Assembly (NCBI RefSeq): GCF_001428105.1
Contig: NZ_LMSJ01000013.1
Coordinates: 85,998-149,997, forward strand
Length of the DNA: 64,000 bases
Direction: 5' to 3'
From: Paenibacillus sp. Soil766
Lineage (GTDB): Bacteria > Bacillota > Bacilli > Paenibacillales > NBRC-103111
Within the stretch, counting starts at the first letter, position 1. Each line of letters starts with the position of its first letter. A program made the translations under genes and the position numbers. The notes beneath the pieces were generated by a model. That model was not told the DNA's origin and did not search any database. It saw nothing but the letters and a program-made list of their open reading frames with translations. Positions 17,583 to 25,648 of this stretch are shown here, piece by piece.

Positions 17583-18029
17583 TTAGCGTAACAGGTATTG
17601 CTTGATGATTGGCAAATCTGGTGGACTGATTTCAGATGGAATTTCCTTTGATTCAAAGAAGTGTAACTCCATCACTTCTTCTCCATCCTTTTCTAAAGTG
17701 CCGAAATAGTCATTACATATATAAGCGGTCACAACATTATACACTTCGTCACCATGAGGATATTTGTAATAAAACTCGTTACCTGAAAACACTTCAAACA
17801 ATATTAATGAGTTTGCGATTAAACCTGTTTCCTCAAATAGTTCTCTTTTAGCTACATCTGGGAGGCTCTCTCCTGGTTCTAATGAGCCGCCAGGTAACCC
17901 CCACAGACCATTGTCGGTTCTACGTTGTAATAATAAACGATTCTTATCATCGGTTAATAACACACATGCACCAGCCATGATTATGGGGTTTGTGCCGATA
18001 AGCCGTCTTAATTCCATAATATAACCCAA
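17583..18029 (-). CDS. Nudix hydrolase
   Basis: 148 residues with a full Nudix box: GGSLEPGESLPDVAKRELFEETGL, with all catalytic Glu residues (spanning roughly residues 50-73). It likely hydrolyses a nucleotide diphosphate derivative; substrate unknown. The start chosen is TTG 18029 behind GAGGAG eight bases upstream; ATG 18017 is the alternative. The longer open frame upstream overlaps the DUF5412 gene and lacks a ribosome site. Confidence 0.88.
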   Translation of the reverse strand: MGYIMELRRLIGTNPIIMAGACVLLTDDKNRLLLQRRTDNGLWGLPGGSLEPGESLPDVAKRELFEETGLIANSLILFEVFSGNEFYYKYPHGDEVYNVVTAYICNDYFGTLEKDGEEVMELHFFESKEIPSEISPPDLPIIKQYLLR

Positions 18030-18126
18030 GATGATTGCTCCTCTGAACGTGATATAATTAAAACTCCATATTTTCCGTAAAGTTGCATTAATTTTCTTTA
18101 TTAGCTGAATTTCGTGAATAGAAAAT

Positions 18127-18533
18127 TCACTCTCTCCTAAAATCGAATTTCTCATTTGGCAAACTTAAAACATGACCATTAATTTTAACAGTTTCATCGT
18201 CAATCCATACGATATCTGCATTCTCTTCTCTATAATTCCAATAAATATTCTTTTTCTTCGAGTTTTTGTTGGAAACAAGTTCTGCTCTTACAGCATAGCC
18301 AGTCGTTGCTCCTCCACTTGAAACATACGCATTAATTGTATATTTGCCGTATGGGGAGTTTGATTGCTCAATTAATTCTCCTGTCGGGAGCCGATTCATG
18401 TCAAAGAAAGCCCAGTAAATCCCATAACAAATTAAACCAATGAACAGCAATCCAATTGAAAGCAAAAATTTAAGCACATTTTTTTTCTTTTAATTTCATA
18501 AATAATGGTCTGGTCATCGTTCGATTGCTCCAT
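18127..18533 (-). pseudogene. DUF5412-like membrane protein, frameshifted in an eight-A tract
   Basis: The frame from a GTG at 18477 encodes 116 residues: one membrane segment (LSIGLLFIGLICYGIYWAFF) and a C-terminal domain with GKYTINAYVSSGGATTGYAV and NADIVWIDDETVKING, as in DUF5412 proteins. Upstream, ATG 18533 with GGAGG reads MEQSNDDQTIIYEIKRKK, then runs into eight A (18479-18486) where one more A would join the frames as KRKK-N-VLKFLL. The tract is either a sequencing length error, a recent mutation or a phase-variable switch. Internal GTG initiation could still give the shorter protein. Confidence 0.7.
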
Positions 18534-18697
18534 ATTCCTCCACTTGTGGCTCCTCATACTTAACCAAAGTCCCCATATTTTCAGCTTCAAACTTTTTCAA
18601 AACTTCTATAATAAATTAGACGAAGTGAATTAGTGAAAAGTTTCCATAATTTAATTTTTGCTACTTAGACTATTCTACCCTACTACTCGGTAATTGA

Positions 18698-18731
18698 GAA
18701 AAAAGCTATCGATTCTGCCGATAGCCTTTTT
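18698..18731. terminator. Hairpin with A/T flanks, probable terminator
   Basis: AAAAAGCTATCG pairs with CGATAGCCTTTTT around ATTCTGC. It stands in the spacer between the GrpB-like gene and the DUF5412 gene, usable on the minus strand. Confidence 0.7.
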
Positions 18732-18928
18732 CAGGTCGTGTAACATTAACTGATAAATCCCCTTGCTTTTAAGTCTTTTTTGTTTAGTAATATTCCAGTG
18801 GATATACTCCCTGATTTAAATAAACATTCCGAGTCGAACAGCAGTGAGATTAGTTGATTTATTAATTGAAATAACGTCTTATTTTCATTGTTTACATTTT
18901 ATTCCATATTATTAAGCTGAACTACATC

Positions 18929-19435
18929 TCATTTCCAACCCGCACGTTGTAGTATCTTTTTTACAAAATCGCCTTTGGCATTCGAGTATGCGAAACGGTC
19001 ATTCTGATATAGACGTGCTAGTTCCAACTTTAAATCACCATATTGTTTGGCATCCTCTGGATGAACTCTTAAATAGTCTCGAAACAGGATATGACGCTTA
19101 TACTCGGTATTATCCATGGTGCAGACGTATAGGTGATGCCAGATTACATTGCTGGGTGGAATAAAAGCCTCTCGTCCAGTAACTCCTAAGTCCCCCTCAT
19201 GAACGTAGCCAAGGCTGGCTAGCCCTTGAATAGCCTTCAGAACATCGGAATGTGTAGACACAACCACGTCGATATCAACAATCGGCTTCGCTGCCAAGCC
19301 TGGCACGGATGTACTGCCAACATGTTCTATTGTGACTACGAAATCGCTTAAAACAGGAATTACAAAAGCTCGTAACTGCTGAAACAATTGAACCCAACTA
19401 GGATCATAATCACGTATTATTAGACTGGCACCCAT
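18929..19435 (-). CDS. GrpB-family (UPF0157) nucleotidyltransferase-like protein
   Basis: 168 residues with the family's IEHVGSTSVPGLAAKPIVDI segment (about 37-56), which carries the GS and DxD pattern of a nucleotidyltransferase fold, and the C-terminal half with HHLYVC and RHILFRDYLR. Biochemical role is not established for the family. ATG has GGAGGAG upstream. No operon partner is evident. Confidence 0.9.
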   Translation of the reverse strand: MGASLIIRDYDPSWVQLFQQLRAFVIPVLSDFVVTIEHVGSTSVPGLAAKPIVDIDVVVSTHSDVLKAIQGLASLGYVHEGDLGVTGREAFIPPSNVIWHHLYVCTMDNTEYKRHILFRDYLRVHPEDAKQYGDLKLELARLYQNDRFAYSNAKGDFVKKILQRAGWK

Positions 19436-19523
19436 CTAACTCCTCCTGATCATGAATAGACGAGCTTGTGTGAGGAAATCAAATCATACCGAGGGAGCGG
19501 AATGAGCAATATAACATAAATTA

Positions 19524-19952
19524 TTAAAACTTACGTTTTTGATAGGGGATACCATCGCCATCTTCACAATAAGATTTGAGACTATAAAGGAAAATAGCCC
19601 AGTTGTAGTTACAGGAGCGATAAAATGGCGTTACTTCTTTCCAGTTCATATGACGCAAAGTAATATAAGACTTCCCGTTCTTCTCTTGAATATCAAAGGA
19701 AATAATCGTTCCAATCCATTCTGGATCTGAATCTATACACTGCCAAACGACTTTTTTATTAGTGATCAATTCCTCTATTCTCATCTTAGTTATATCATTG
19801 CTGCCGAATCGAAATTCATTAATAAAGCCAATCTGATTATTTATAATGAGTTCATTGGTCCATATTTCCGACAGTCCCTCAGTGGTGGTTAAAGTTTCAT
19901 ACACCTTCGACGCTGGAACATGTACGGTTTGCAAGTGCTCGATATTTGCCAT
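19524..19952 (-). CDS. SRPBCC (AHSA1-like) domain protein
   Basis: 142 residues beginning with the START/Bet v1-type sequence IEHLQTVHVPASKVYETLTTTEGLSEIWT, later VVWQCIDSDPEWIGT and a C-terminal helix region with CNYNWAIFLYSLKSYCE. Such proteins form a hydrophobic cavity and are often involved in stress or small-molecule binding; function here is unknown. ATG follows AAAGGAG. Confidence 0.82.
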   Translation of the reverse strand: MANIEHLQTVHVPASKVYETLTTTEGLSEIWTNELIINNQIGFINEFRFGSNDITKMRIEELITNKKVVWQCIDSDPEWIGTIISFDIQEKNGKSYITLRHMNWKEVTPFYRSCNYNWAIFLYSLKSYCEDGDGIPYQKRKF

Positions 19953-20246
19953 GTCTTACTCCTTTCTAACTGCAATAATTTTTATGTTTGATCTTTATGA
20001 TAAGCCCCCGACCCTATAAATGGAAACCAATACGTTAGCTTGTTAGAAAAACTTTCCCACTTCTCGGTTTAGCAGACTCTACAACACTAACAGCGTCTCT
20101 TACATTTAACAAATCGCAAAAAAGAATCTGTCTCCATGCATTTTAATTTTTTGTCATTTAATAATTTTATCAAACAACTGAATGTCTCTTGCCAAGAGCC
20201 ACAGGCATTGACTAACAATATATTATTTGGTCATTATGTATCATAA

Positions 20247-20452
20247 TTAACTCTCCTTCGGTAGCATATTACAATCACTCACCCGAGCATTAACCAATTG
20301 AAAGCGTCCATCAGCAAATACATATTTGCCATTGGAATAGAAGACAATTAGCGGTGGATAGTCCTAATCACCATATGCCCTCTTCATTACTCAACGACAT
20401 GGAAAAACATATCATTCTCTTTAGAAAGATACGAGGGAGCTCCTTCTTCAAA
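20247..20452 (-). pseudogene. Gene remnant, two shifted coding pieces
   Basis: Directly after the HAD gene the minus strand reads DFEEGAPSYLSKENDMFFHV in one frame and then, one base over and across a stop, DYPPLIVFYSNGKYVFADGR followed by FQLVNARVSDCNMLP, ending at TAA 20247-20249. The pieces look like one C-terminal region broken by a frameshift and a stop. No start or ribosome site. Family not recognised. The remainder of the spacer to 19953 shows no feature. Confidence 0.4.
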
Positions 20453-20453
20453 A

Positions 20454-21095
20454 TCAGGTTACATTTAGGATAATGTCCTTTAGTTCAATCAGAGTCTTGA
20501 TTCGATAGCTGGCCTGTGAGAAGTCATGTGTTTTTGTGAAGTCGTTATGGATAATAGCACAATCGATACCAGCCGCCACGGCTGAGTTCAACCCTCTGTT
20601 TGAATCCTCTACAACCAGGGTCTTTTCTTTGGTAGCTCCGAAGCGCTGTAGGCCGGCCAAGTATGGTTCTGGGTGCGGCTTGGTGCGCTCGTAGTCTTCG
20701 CGAACAAGGACGAATTCCATGAATTGTTTAATCTGGCGCTTTTCATGAATAAGGTGAAAATCCGCACGTTTTGCAGTCGTCACGATGGCCATGCGGACGT
20801 ACTTTGACAGTTCGGCTAGAGTTTCAACTACGCCTTCAATCTCTATGGATTCTGTTCTTAGATATTCCTGATAATAGATGTTGCGAACCTCACGCTGCTT
20901 GCTGATGGTCTGCTCATCAATACCTGCCGCCTTGGCTTGTGACCAAGTGCCCAATGTCCGGGTCATGTCGCGGAGGTATTGATCTTTATCCAAGGTAAAT
21001 CCAATGTCAGCCAGGGCACGTTCTCCCGCTTTGTAATACCAGAATTCAGTATCAACCAGAACACCATCATGATCGAAGAGTATGTACTTTTTCAT
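20454..21095 (-). CDS. HAD-family phosphatase, beta-phosphoglucomutase-like
   Basis: 213 residues with motif I LFDHDGVLVDTE (Asp8 and Asp10-like positions, His in place of the more common Phe/Leu between them), an alpha-helical cap, motif II VTTAKRA, motif III in RTKPHPEPYL and motif IV VVEDSNRGLNSAVAAG. The set fits the PGM/phosphatase subfamily acting on sugar phosphates. ATG 21095 with AGGGAGAA is chosen; a much longer open frame upstream has no family similarity. Confidence 0.88.
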   Translation of the reverse strand: MKKYILFDHDGVLVDTEFWYYKAGERALADIGFTLDKDQYLRDMTRTLGTWSQAKAAGIDEQTISKQREVRNIYYQEYLRTESIEIEGVVETLAELSKYVRMAIVTTAKRADFHLIHEKRQIKQFMEFVLVREDYERTKPHPEPYLAGLQRFGATKEKTLVVEDSNRGLNSAVAAGIDCAIIHNDFTKTHDFSQASYRIKTLIELKDIILNVT

Positions 21096-21254
21096 TGTTT
21101 GGTTCTCCCTAGTCAGCAGTTTTTTAGCTCTTACTTTCATACGTGAAATAGATGTAATAAGTTGCCATTTCATTGGTGGCGTTATTAAACAAAACTGCCT
21201 GTTAAACTGAGAAAAAGAAGTTGAATCACTAGCCAGATGCCGTCTTAATACACC

Positions 21255-21371
21255 CGTCGGGAATGGAATCAAGTTCTTGTCATTGGCTCGTGACAAGGAC
21301 TTGATCCCATAAAATAAAAAAGCTACGATTTACGCGGCGATTAATGAGATAATATTCTTGTAACCCGACAC
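21255..21371. repeat. Dispersed hairpin repeat, copy A
   Basis: Contains CTTGTCA-n8-TGACAAG (21276-21297), then CCCATAAAA, an A run, and a C/G-rich hairpin with ATTTACG at its centre, then TTAATGAGATAAT and TTCTTGT. The same order is found at 61343-61460, and the second half at 23955-24013. On the minus strand the second hairpin followed by T resembles a terminator. It lies in the 385-base spacer between the HAD and Spo0E-like genes, where no gene is seen. Confidence 0.75.
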
Positions 21372-21480
21372 CGGCTATCTGAATTTCATCTCTCATTCCC
21401 ATTGCGCGCGCAGTGGCATTATCGTGTGCCGGCAGCCTTCATGGTTTGCAACAAGAATGAAAAATAGACCTGCAAAGGGT

Positions 21481-21714
21481 TTAATCAAATGTTTTATTGA
21501 TCTTATTGAAAGCATTAATTAATTCATCGAGTTCCATCGAACAATGAAGACATCTAGGGTCTGAAAGACCATATATTCTAGCGTATTGATTTAATTGTTG
21601 CCGTTTCTCGTAAATGGCCTGATCGATTGCTGAAAGGTTGTCCACAGCTTGTTCATGCAGAGCCTTTGATAGCTCCCGCTTCAAAGGAATCTTTCCCATG
21701 GATTTGCATTTCAT
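21481..21714 (-). CDS. Spo0E-like aspartyl-phosphate phosphatase
   Basis: 77 residues. The C-terminal half has the Spo0E pattern: a helix with AIYEKRQQLNQYARIYGLSD, then the signature S-x-E-L-D as SMELDEL and INAFNK. Family members dephosphorylate Spo0A~P and delay sporulation. ATG 21714 has GAAGGAGTG eight bases upstream. Its first 62 bases overlap the end of the preceding exported-protein gene in another frame, so translation may be coupled. The variant Met in SMELD replaces the usual Gln. Confidence 0.85.
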   Translation of the reverse strand: MKCKSMGKIPLKRELSKALHEQAVDNLSAIDQAIYEKRQQLNQYARIYGLSDPRCLHCSMELDELINAFNKINKTFD

Positions 21715-23050
21715 TTGATATACACTCCTTCTCAACTTGTTTAACGATGAGTGAGAAGAAGGTATAGCGAGGCGGTTGAGCTGGTGGCGGCTTCGACCAC
21801 TGATTCGAACTAAAAAGCCGGGAGTGTTCATAATTTTGGTTCTTTATTTTCGGCGGAGGCAGATGAATATCAGGAAAAAGAAAACCCAGACTTCCAAAGG
21901 ACGCACTGCTTCCAGTTACGAATGATCCGCCCCCTCCAGTTGAAACGTTTCCTGTATAAAGAGTCAAAAGGGCGGAAAACCATGTACTCGCGGGACCCGT
22001 ACGAATCGGAGTTGCTTCCGATGTTCTTGTCTGTTTCTTCGCTGCCATCTGTGGCTCGATCAGAGCATTCACTTCCGTCGAAAGGGGCAATGATAATCCG
22101 AGCTTCAACATCGGTAAGACCGTGGGAGGATCAGGATCTATGATAGTGGAACACGGGAATGATTTGCTTTCCGAGCCGCCTTTCCACTGAACCGCTGCTG
22201 GAGCTAACTTGACCTGTTCTTCGGATACATTACTGTTCACTGGAAACGGTCTTTCGGTAGTACTTTCATTCCCACTCGAATTGAAGTGCAGTTTCTGGGC
22301 TCCGTCAGTTCCGATAAGCGGTTCTTTCTTTCCTACGTCAACCTCAGCCTTTCCTCCCTCGATCAGAGGGAGATTCGACTGGCTCGTACTCGGCACTGGG
22401 ATATCCGTCACAGTCACAGTCACTTTCACTTGAACGGTCGGGGTAACCACCTCGATTTGGGGTGCTGTTATCGGCGTCAATGGAACTTCAGCCTGAATCG
22501 CAGGCGTCTTTATTTGAATGATTGACGTGACGACTTTCGCGGAAGGCAAGTTTACCGACACCAACGGTATCTGATCAGTGGATATTTCAACCTTCGCTGA
22601 TGGAACTTCCAAATTAACCAAAGGCGTTTCAACTGAAATGGAAGGCGTTATCACCTGAATATCGGGAAGCAGACCGTGTCCGGAAGTTTTCTCCGCAGAC
22701 GGAGTCGAAACAGGTGGCAAAGATGCACGCGAATCTTTCACCTGGTCAATGGAAGGTTGAGTCGTCTTTTCGATATCTGACAGAATATTGGATAAAACTG
22801 GAATATTTGATGCCGCTGGCGTCAAATTTATTTCACCGATAACCGCACTCAGTGAATTTTCAGACCCGGAGTCTTCACTAACATGCTTGCCTGAATAGAC
22901 TGGGTCCCCCGTTTGGATCTTCAGCGACTCCAATAGAGTGGCCTCTGCGATGTGGGAATACGCATACTGCTGTATAAATGCTAGAACGAATACGATGCAC
23001 AAACACCTAAGCCAGATCGTTCCTTTTGCTCCTGAATGCTTTGTAAACAT
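21653..23050 (-). CDS. Exported Val/Pro/Thr-rich repetitive protein
   Basis: 465 residues from ATG 23050, which has AAAGGAGGTG upstream. An N-terminal signal segment (WLRCLCIVFVLAFIQQYAYS) is followed by a long low-complexity region (about 120-240) made of loose 10-13-residue units of the form P.V.VETP..NLEVPSAKVE, then an acidic middle, a Gly/Ser-rich segment (STGGGGSFVTGSSAS) and a proline-rich tail. The pattern suggests an extended secreted or wall-located protein. No family recognised. Its last 21 codons lie inside the Spo0E-like gene in another frame. Confidence 0.72.
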   Translation of the reverse strand: MFTKHSGAKGTIWLRCLCIVFVLAFIQQYAYSHIAEATLLESLKIQTGDPVYSGKHVSEDSGSENSLSAVIGEINLTPAASNIPVLSNILSDIEKTTQPSIDQVKDSRASLPPVSTPSAEKTSGHGLLPDIQVITPSISVETPLVNLEVPSAKVEISTDQIPLVSVNLPSAKVVTSIIQIKTPAIQAEVPLTPITAPQIEVVTPTVQVKVTVTVTDIPVPSTSQSNLPLIEGGKAEVDVGKKEPLIGTDGAQKLHFNSSGNESTTERPFPVNSNVSEEQVKLAPAAVQWKGGSESKSFPCSTIIDPDPPTVLPMLKLGLSLPLSTEVNALIEPQMAAKKQTRTSEATPIRTGPASTWFSALLTLYTGNVSTGGGGSFVTGSSASFGSLGFLFPDIHLPPPKIKNQNYEHSRLFSSNQWSKPPPAQPPRYTFFSLIVKQVEKECISNEMQIHGKDSFEAGAIKGSA

Positions 23051-23348
23051 ACTGTTTCTCACCTCCTTTCTCGGCCAAATCAAGTGGGGATACGTATTCC
23101 TAACATCTTCCACGAGATAACCTTTTCAGATCTATTGACACTCGAAATCGGACTTTTGTTACAGACATGCAAATAAAACTCCTAACAAACGTTTCTTCGA
23201 ATTCCCCTCGGGTAGACCAAGGAGCGTACACAACGTCGGCGTGATTTTAAAATTGATTTTAATTTGGTTTCCATGAGTGTATTACTTTATTGTTATGCCT
23301 TAATAAAGCCGAGCGAGCTATTCCCTTCCCACTTAACTCTCCAAGAAG

Positions 23349-23810
23349 TTAGTAGTAATCTTCTTGAAGATTTAAAAAATTATCGTTTTTTGAATACTCT
23401 TTACTGTAACCATAACACCTAAGATAACCAATATATTCACCTTTCCTTGAATCATCCCAATCTCCAATTAATGGTCTCCTCCATAATTCACCTTTCGTAG
23501 ATGAAAGAATACTGCTTCCTTGGGAATGTTCACCTGCTGTAAATTCTTTGAGCCCATTCTCCTTAGTATTAATTTACATACGTCCACAAGTGAAACACTG
23601 GTAGATTGTTCTTTGTAATTCACCAATAAGATATCTAATACTCATTATGGCTCGCTCTTTATCTTTTGCTTTTTGTCCTGATTTTTCTATTGCGTTATCT
23701 ACTCCTTCTAAGAAGTCGAAAAAATCTTGATCTGAAATGATGTATCCTTTATTTGAATGAAAATCCGTTTGATCTACAATGATATCTCCACATCTACATC
23801 TAATCTTCAT
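23349..23810 (-). pseudogene. Cys-rich (CxC/CxxC) protein gene interrupted by an in-frame TAA
   Basis: The frame begins MKIRCRCGDIIVDQTDFHSN and reaches CFTCGRM, then TAA at 23574-23576. The same frame continues with coding character, without other stops, through KEFTAGEHSQGSSILSSTKG, KGELWRRPLIGDWDDSRKGE and YIGYLRCYGYSKEYS to TAA at 23349-23351. The CRCG and CFTCG pairs look like a zinc ribbon, and relatives read on after CGR-hydrophobic-Y, so one base change to TAA would explain the break. The 79-residue N-terminal part could still be made. Confidence 0.72.
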
Positions 23811-23954
23811 CTATTTCACTCCAAAAAAAGTATACGTATAATGACATATTTATGAATCTCGCAAATTTTCCATATTGAGGTATTCGTGAAACACTTTAAC
23901 TATCCTGCCCGTTGAGAAATGGCAGTCGATACATTGGCCAACAAAATACCTCAG

Positions 23955-24013
23955 ACCTGATCCCATAAAAAAAAAGCCGCGATTTACGCGGCAATTAATG
24001 AGATAATTTTCGT
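23955..24013 (-). repeat. Dispersed hairpin repeat, copy B, acting as terminator
   Basis: On the minus strand GCCGCG-TAAAT-CGCGGC is followed by nine T: an intrinsic terminator whose loop holds the TAA stop codon of the 23984-24283 gene. Sequence and order match the second half of copies at 21255-21371 and 61343-61460. Confidence 0.75.
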
Positions 24014-24283
24014 ACCAATCATTTCATTAAGCACGAAATGCTCATCAATGAAATGATTGAAAATCTGATCCATGTACGCCAGCATGTTGGCTTTTAACTC
24101 TTCCACATGCACTCCACGCAGCACTTCTTCGCCTCTAACAGCTCCTGGGTCACATTCAAAAGTATCATAGGAATCCCGTAGTGACCCGTTATTCGAGTAA
24201 TTACATCTTATCGTGAACTCGGTAGGTTCTGATTTAAAATTGACCGCTTCATTAATTTTACAAAGTAGGTGATCCCCCACCAT
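23984..24283 (-). CDS. Hypothetical protein ending inside a repeat element
   Basis: 99 codons starting immediately after the stop of the upstream membrane-protein gene (TAG then ATG), without a clear ribosome site. It contains FTIRCNYSNNGSLRDSYDTF and a helical C-terminal half (HVEELKANMLAYMDQIFNHF). The last eight residues, KIISLIAA, are encoded by a dispersed repeat. Similar terminal codons in frame occur at the other two repeat copies without the rest of the gene. It may be a short real gene or the tail of a damaged one. No family recognised. Confidence 0.5.
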   Translation of the reverse strand: MVGDHLLCKINEAVNFKSEPTEFTIRCNYSNNGSLRDSYDTFECDPGAVRGEEVLRGVHVEELKANMLAYMDQIFNHFIDEHFVLNEMIGTKIISLIAA

Positions 24284-25168
24284 CTAAGGATGAAGTTCAT
24301 AGGTGGGGTGCTTCGTCAATATCCGATTAAAAAAATAACAACATATCAAAATAACGATATCAGATAACGCAAATAATAATAAATCCCAAAAATGTTTATA
24401 TGTGAACATATGTAGATGAATCAAGTGTTTATAAAATACCCACATCAATATTGGAACCAACACCATTATTGACCAGTGCAACTTGTAAAAACAAACAAGA
24501 GCAAATATAGCTCCCCGTATTAACATGAAAATAATGATAACAGTCACGGTAGCTCTCGTAGGATTATTAAACCATGCGACGGCGAAATGATAATGATTGG
24601 AAAAGAGTGGAATTGCAATTAGGTCTCCATAAATAATGTAGTTCAAACAAAATAACGTAAACCACCGAATAAAACGCGAGGAATTTTGCAACAGCACCGT
24701 ATGCCACCTCTTAGATATCCAAAAATAAATGAGTAATCCAACGGCTGTATAACCCGGATGCCACCAATTTAACTTATAGACCCCCAGCGCTAAAAATAAG
24801 TATTCAATGCCTACAAACATAGCGATAAAAGCCAGGATCCAACGATATCTGAGATTAAAAGCAGCGATAAACAATGCTACCGATGACACGTAATATACCT
24901 GAGACAGATATGTCCCTAATATCAAATCGTAGTAGGGGTCTTCCAATATTTTGGGATAATATTCGTAGCTTTGAAACCAAATGCATATCACATTTTCCAA
25001 ATAACCAGCAATTGCACCCAAACCAAAAAATAACGCTAGAAGCTTTAGGTCTTTTTTTCTCCAAAAAACATAAACGACAAGAATAATACTCAAGCCAGCT
25101 AATATGAGAAACCAGATGGCATTCCCCATGAGTATCGGTACTCTTAGTTGAAGCGTTTGTGAGCGCAT
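24284..25168 (-). CDS. Multi-pass membrane protein, paralogue of 58342-59178
   Basis: 294 residues with about eight to nine hydrophobic helices and short loops. Shared landmarks with the second copy near the right end: Y.E..I..W....Y..KI...DPYYD, then FVGIEYLFL......W.H..YT..GL.IYF. The repeated W/Y/H residues at helix ends are conserved between the two. ATG 25168 has AAGGAGG upstream. Such proteins are frequent in spore formers; function is unknown. The next gene starts right after its stop. Confidence 0.75.
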   Translation of the reverse strand: MRSQTLQLRVPILMGNAIWFLILAGLSIILVVYVFWRKKDLKLLALFFGLGAIAGYLENVICIWFQSYEYYPKILEDPYYDLILGTYLSQVYYVSSVALFIAAFNLRYRWILAFIAMFVGIEYLFLALGVYKLNWWHPGYTAVGLLIYFWISKRWHTVLLQNSSRFIRWFTLFCLNYIIYGDLIAIPLFSNHYHFAVAWFNNPTRATVTVIIIFMLIRGAIFALVCFYKLHWSIMVLVPILMWVFYKHLIHLHMFTYKHFWDLLLFALSDIVILICCYFFNRILTKHPTYELHP

Positions 25169-25648
25169 CACATATTCCTCCTTGAAAAAATAATCCTCCA
25201 AGAATAATAGTATTTTTTAAAGCAATATTAAAAATAGGAAAAGTTTCCATTCTATTGTTACCCTCTTTACCACTATTTATGATTCACCCACCGTCTTACA
25301 GATTCATCACGAAAGACCCATAGCTACTTAATTTAAGCAAAATAGTGAGAGGAGTTACTATGCCCTCCTCACTAATTTTCGCAACTATTATGTACGGTAT
25401 AGAGAAAAATCCCCTCCAAGCTGCACTCAACTCCTTATGGTGCCATAAGGTTTTTGAGTGTTTACTTAAAGGGGATATTACCATTTCTCCGATTAATCCT
25501 GCTTTTTTCGTTAATACTGGAGCAATGCAACCAAGGAAATGATGTCCGCGGTCCATCTAACTGAATTTACTGAATCATAACTTCCTCGGTACTCTTTGAA
25601 TTTGGGATATATCGGCGACTGCCCATTTAACCGAAAAAGGGCGTTACT
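25169..25648. other. 480-base spacer with a long palindrome
   Basis: No convincing gene. The core is CCTTATGG-TG-CCATAAGG (25433-25450), extended outward to CACTCAA..TTGAGTG (25424-25460), followed by T on the plus strand. It may be a hairpin terminator or regulator site. Frames on both strands across it lack ribosome sites and family features. Confidence 0.4.

Noticed and set aside
25296..25556. Overlapping 86- and 65-codon frames around the 25.4-kb palindrome
   Set aside because: Both follow from the palindrome's symmetry; neither has a start signal or protein-like composition.
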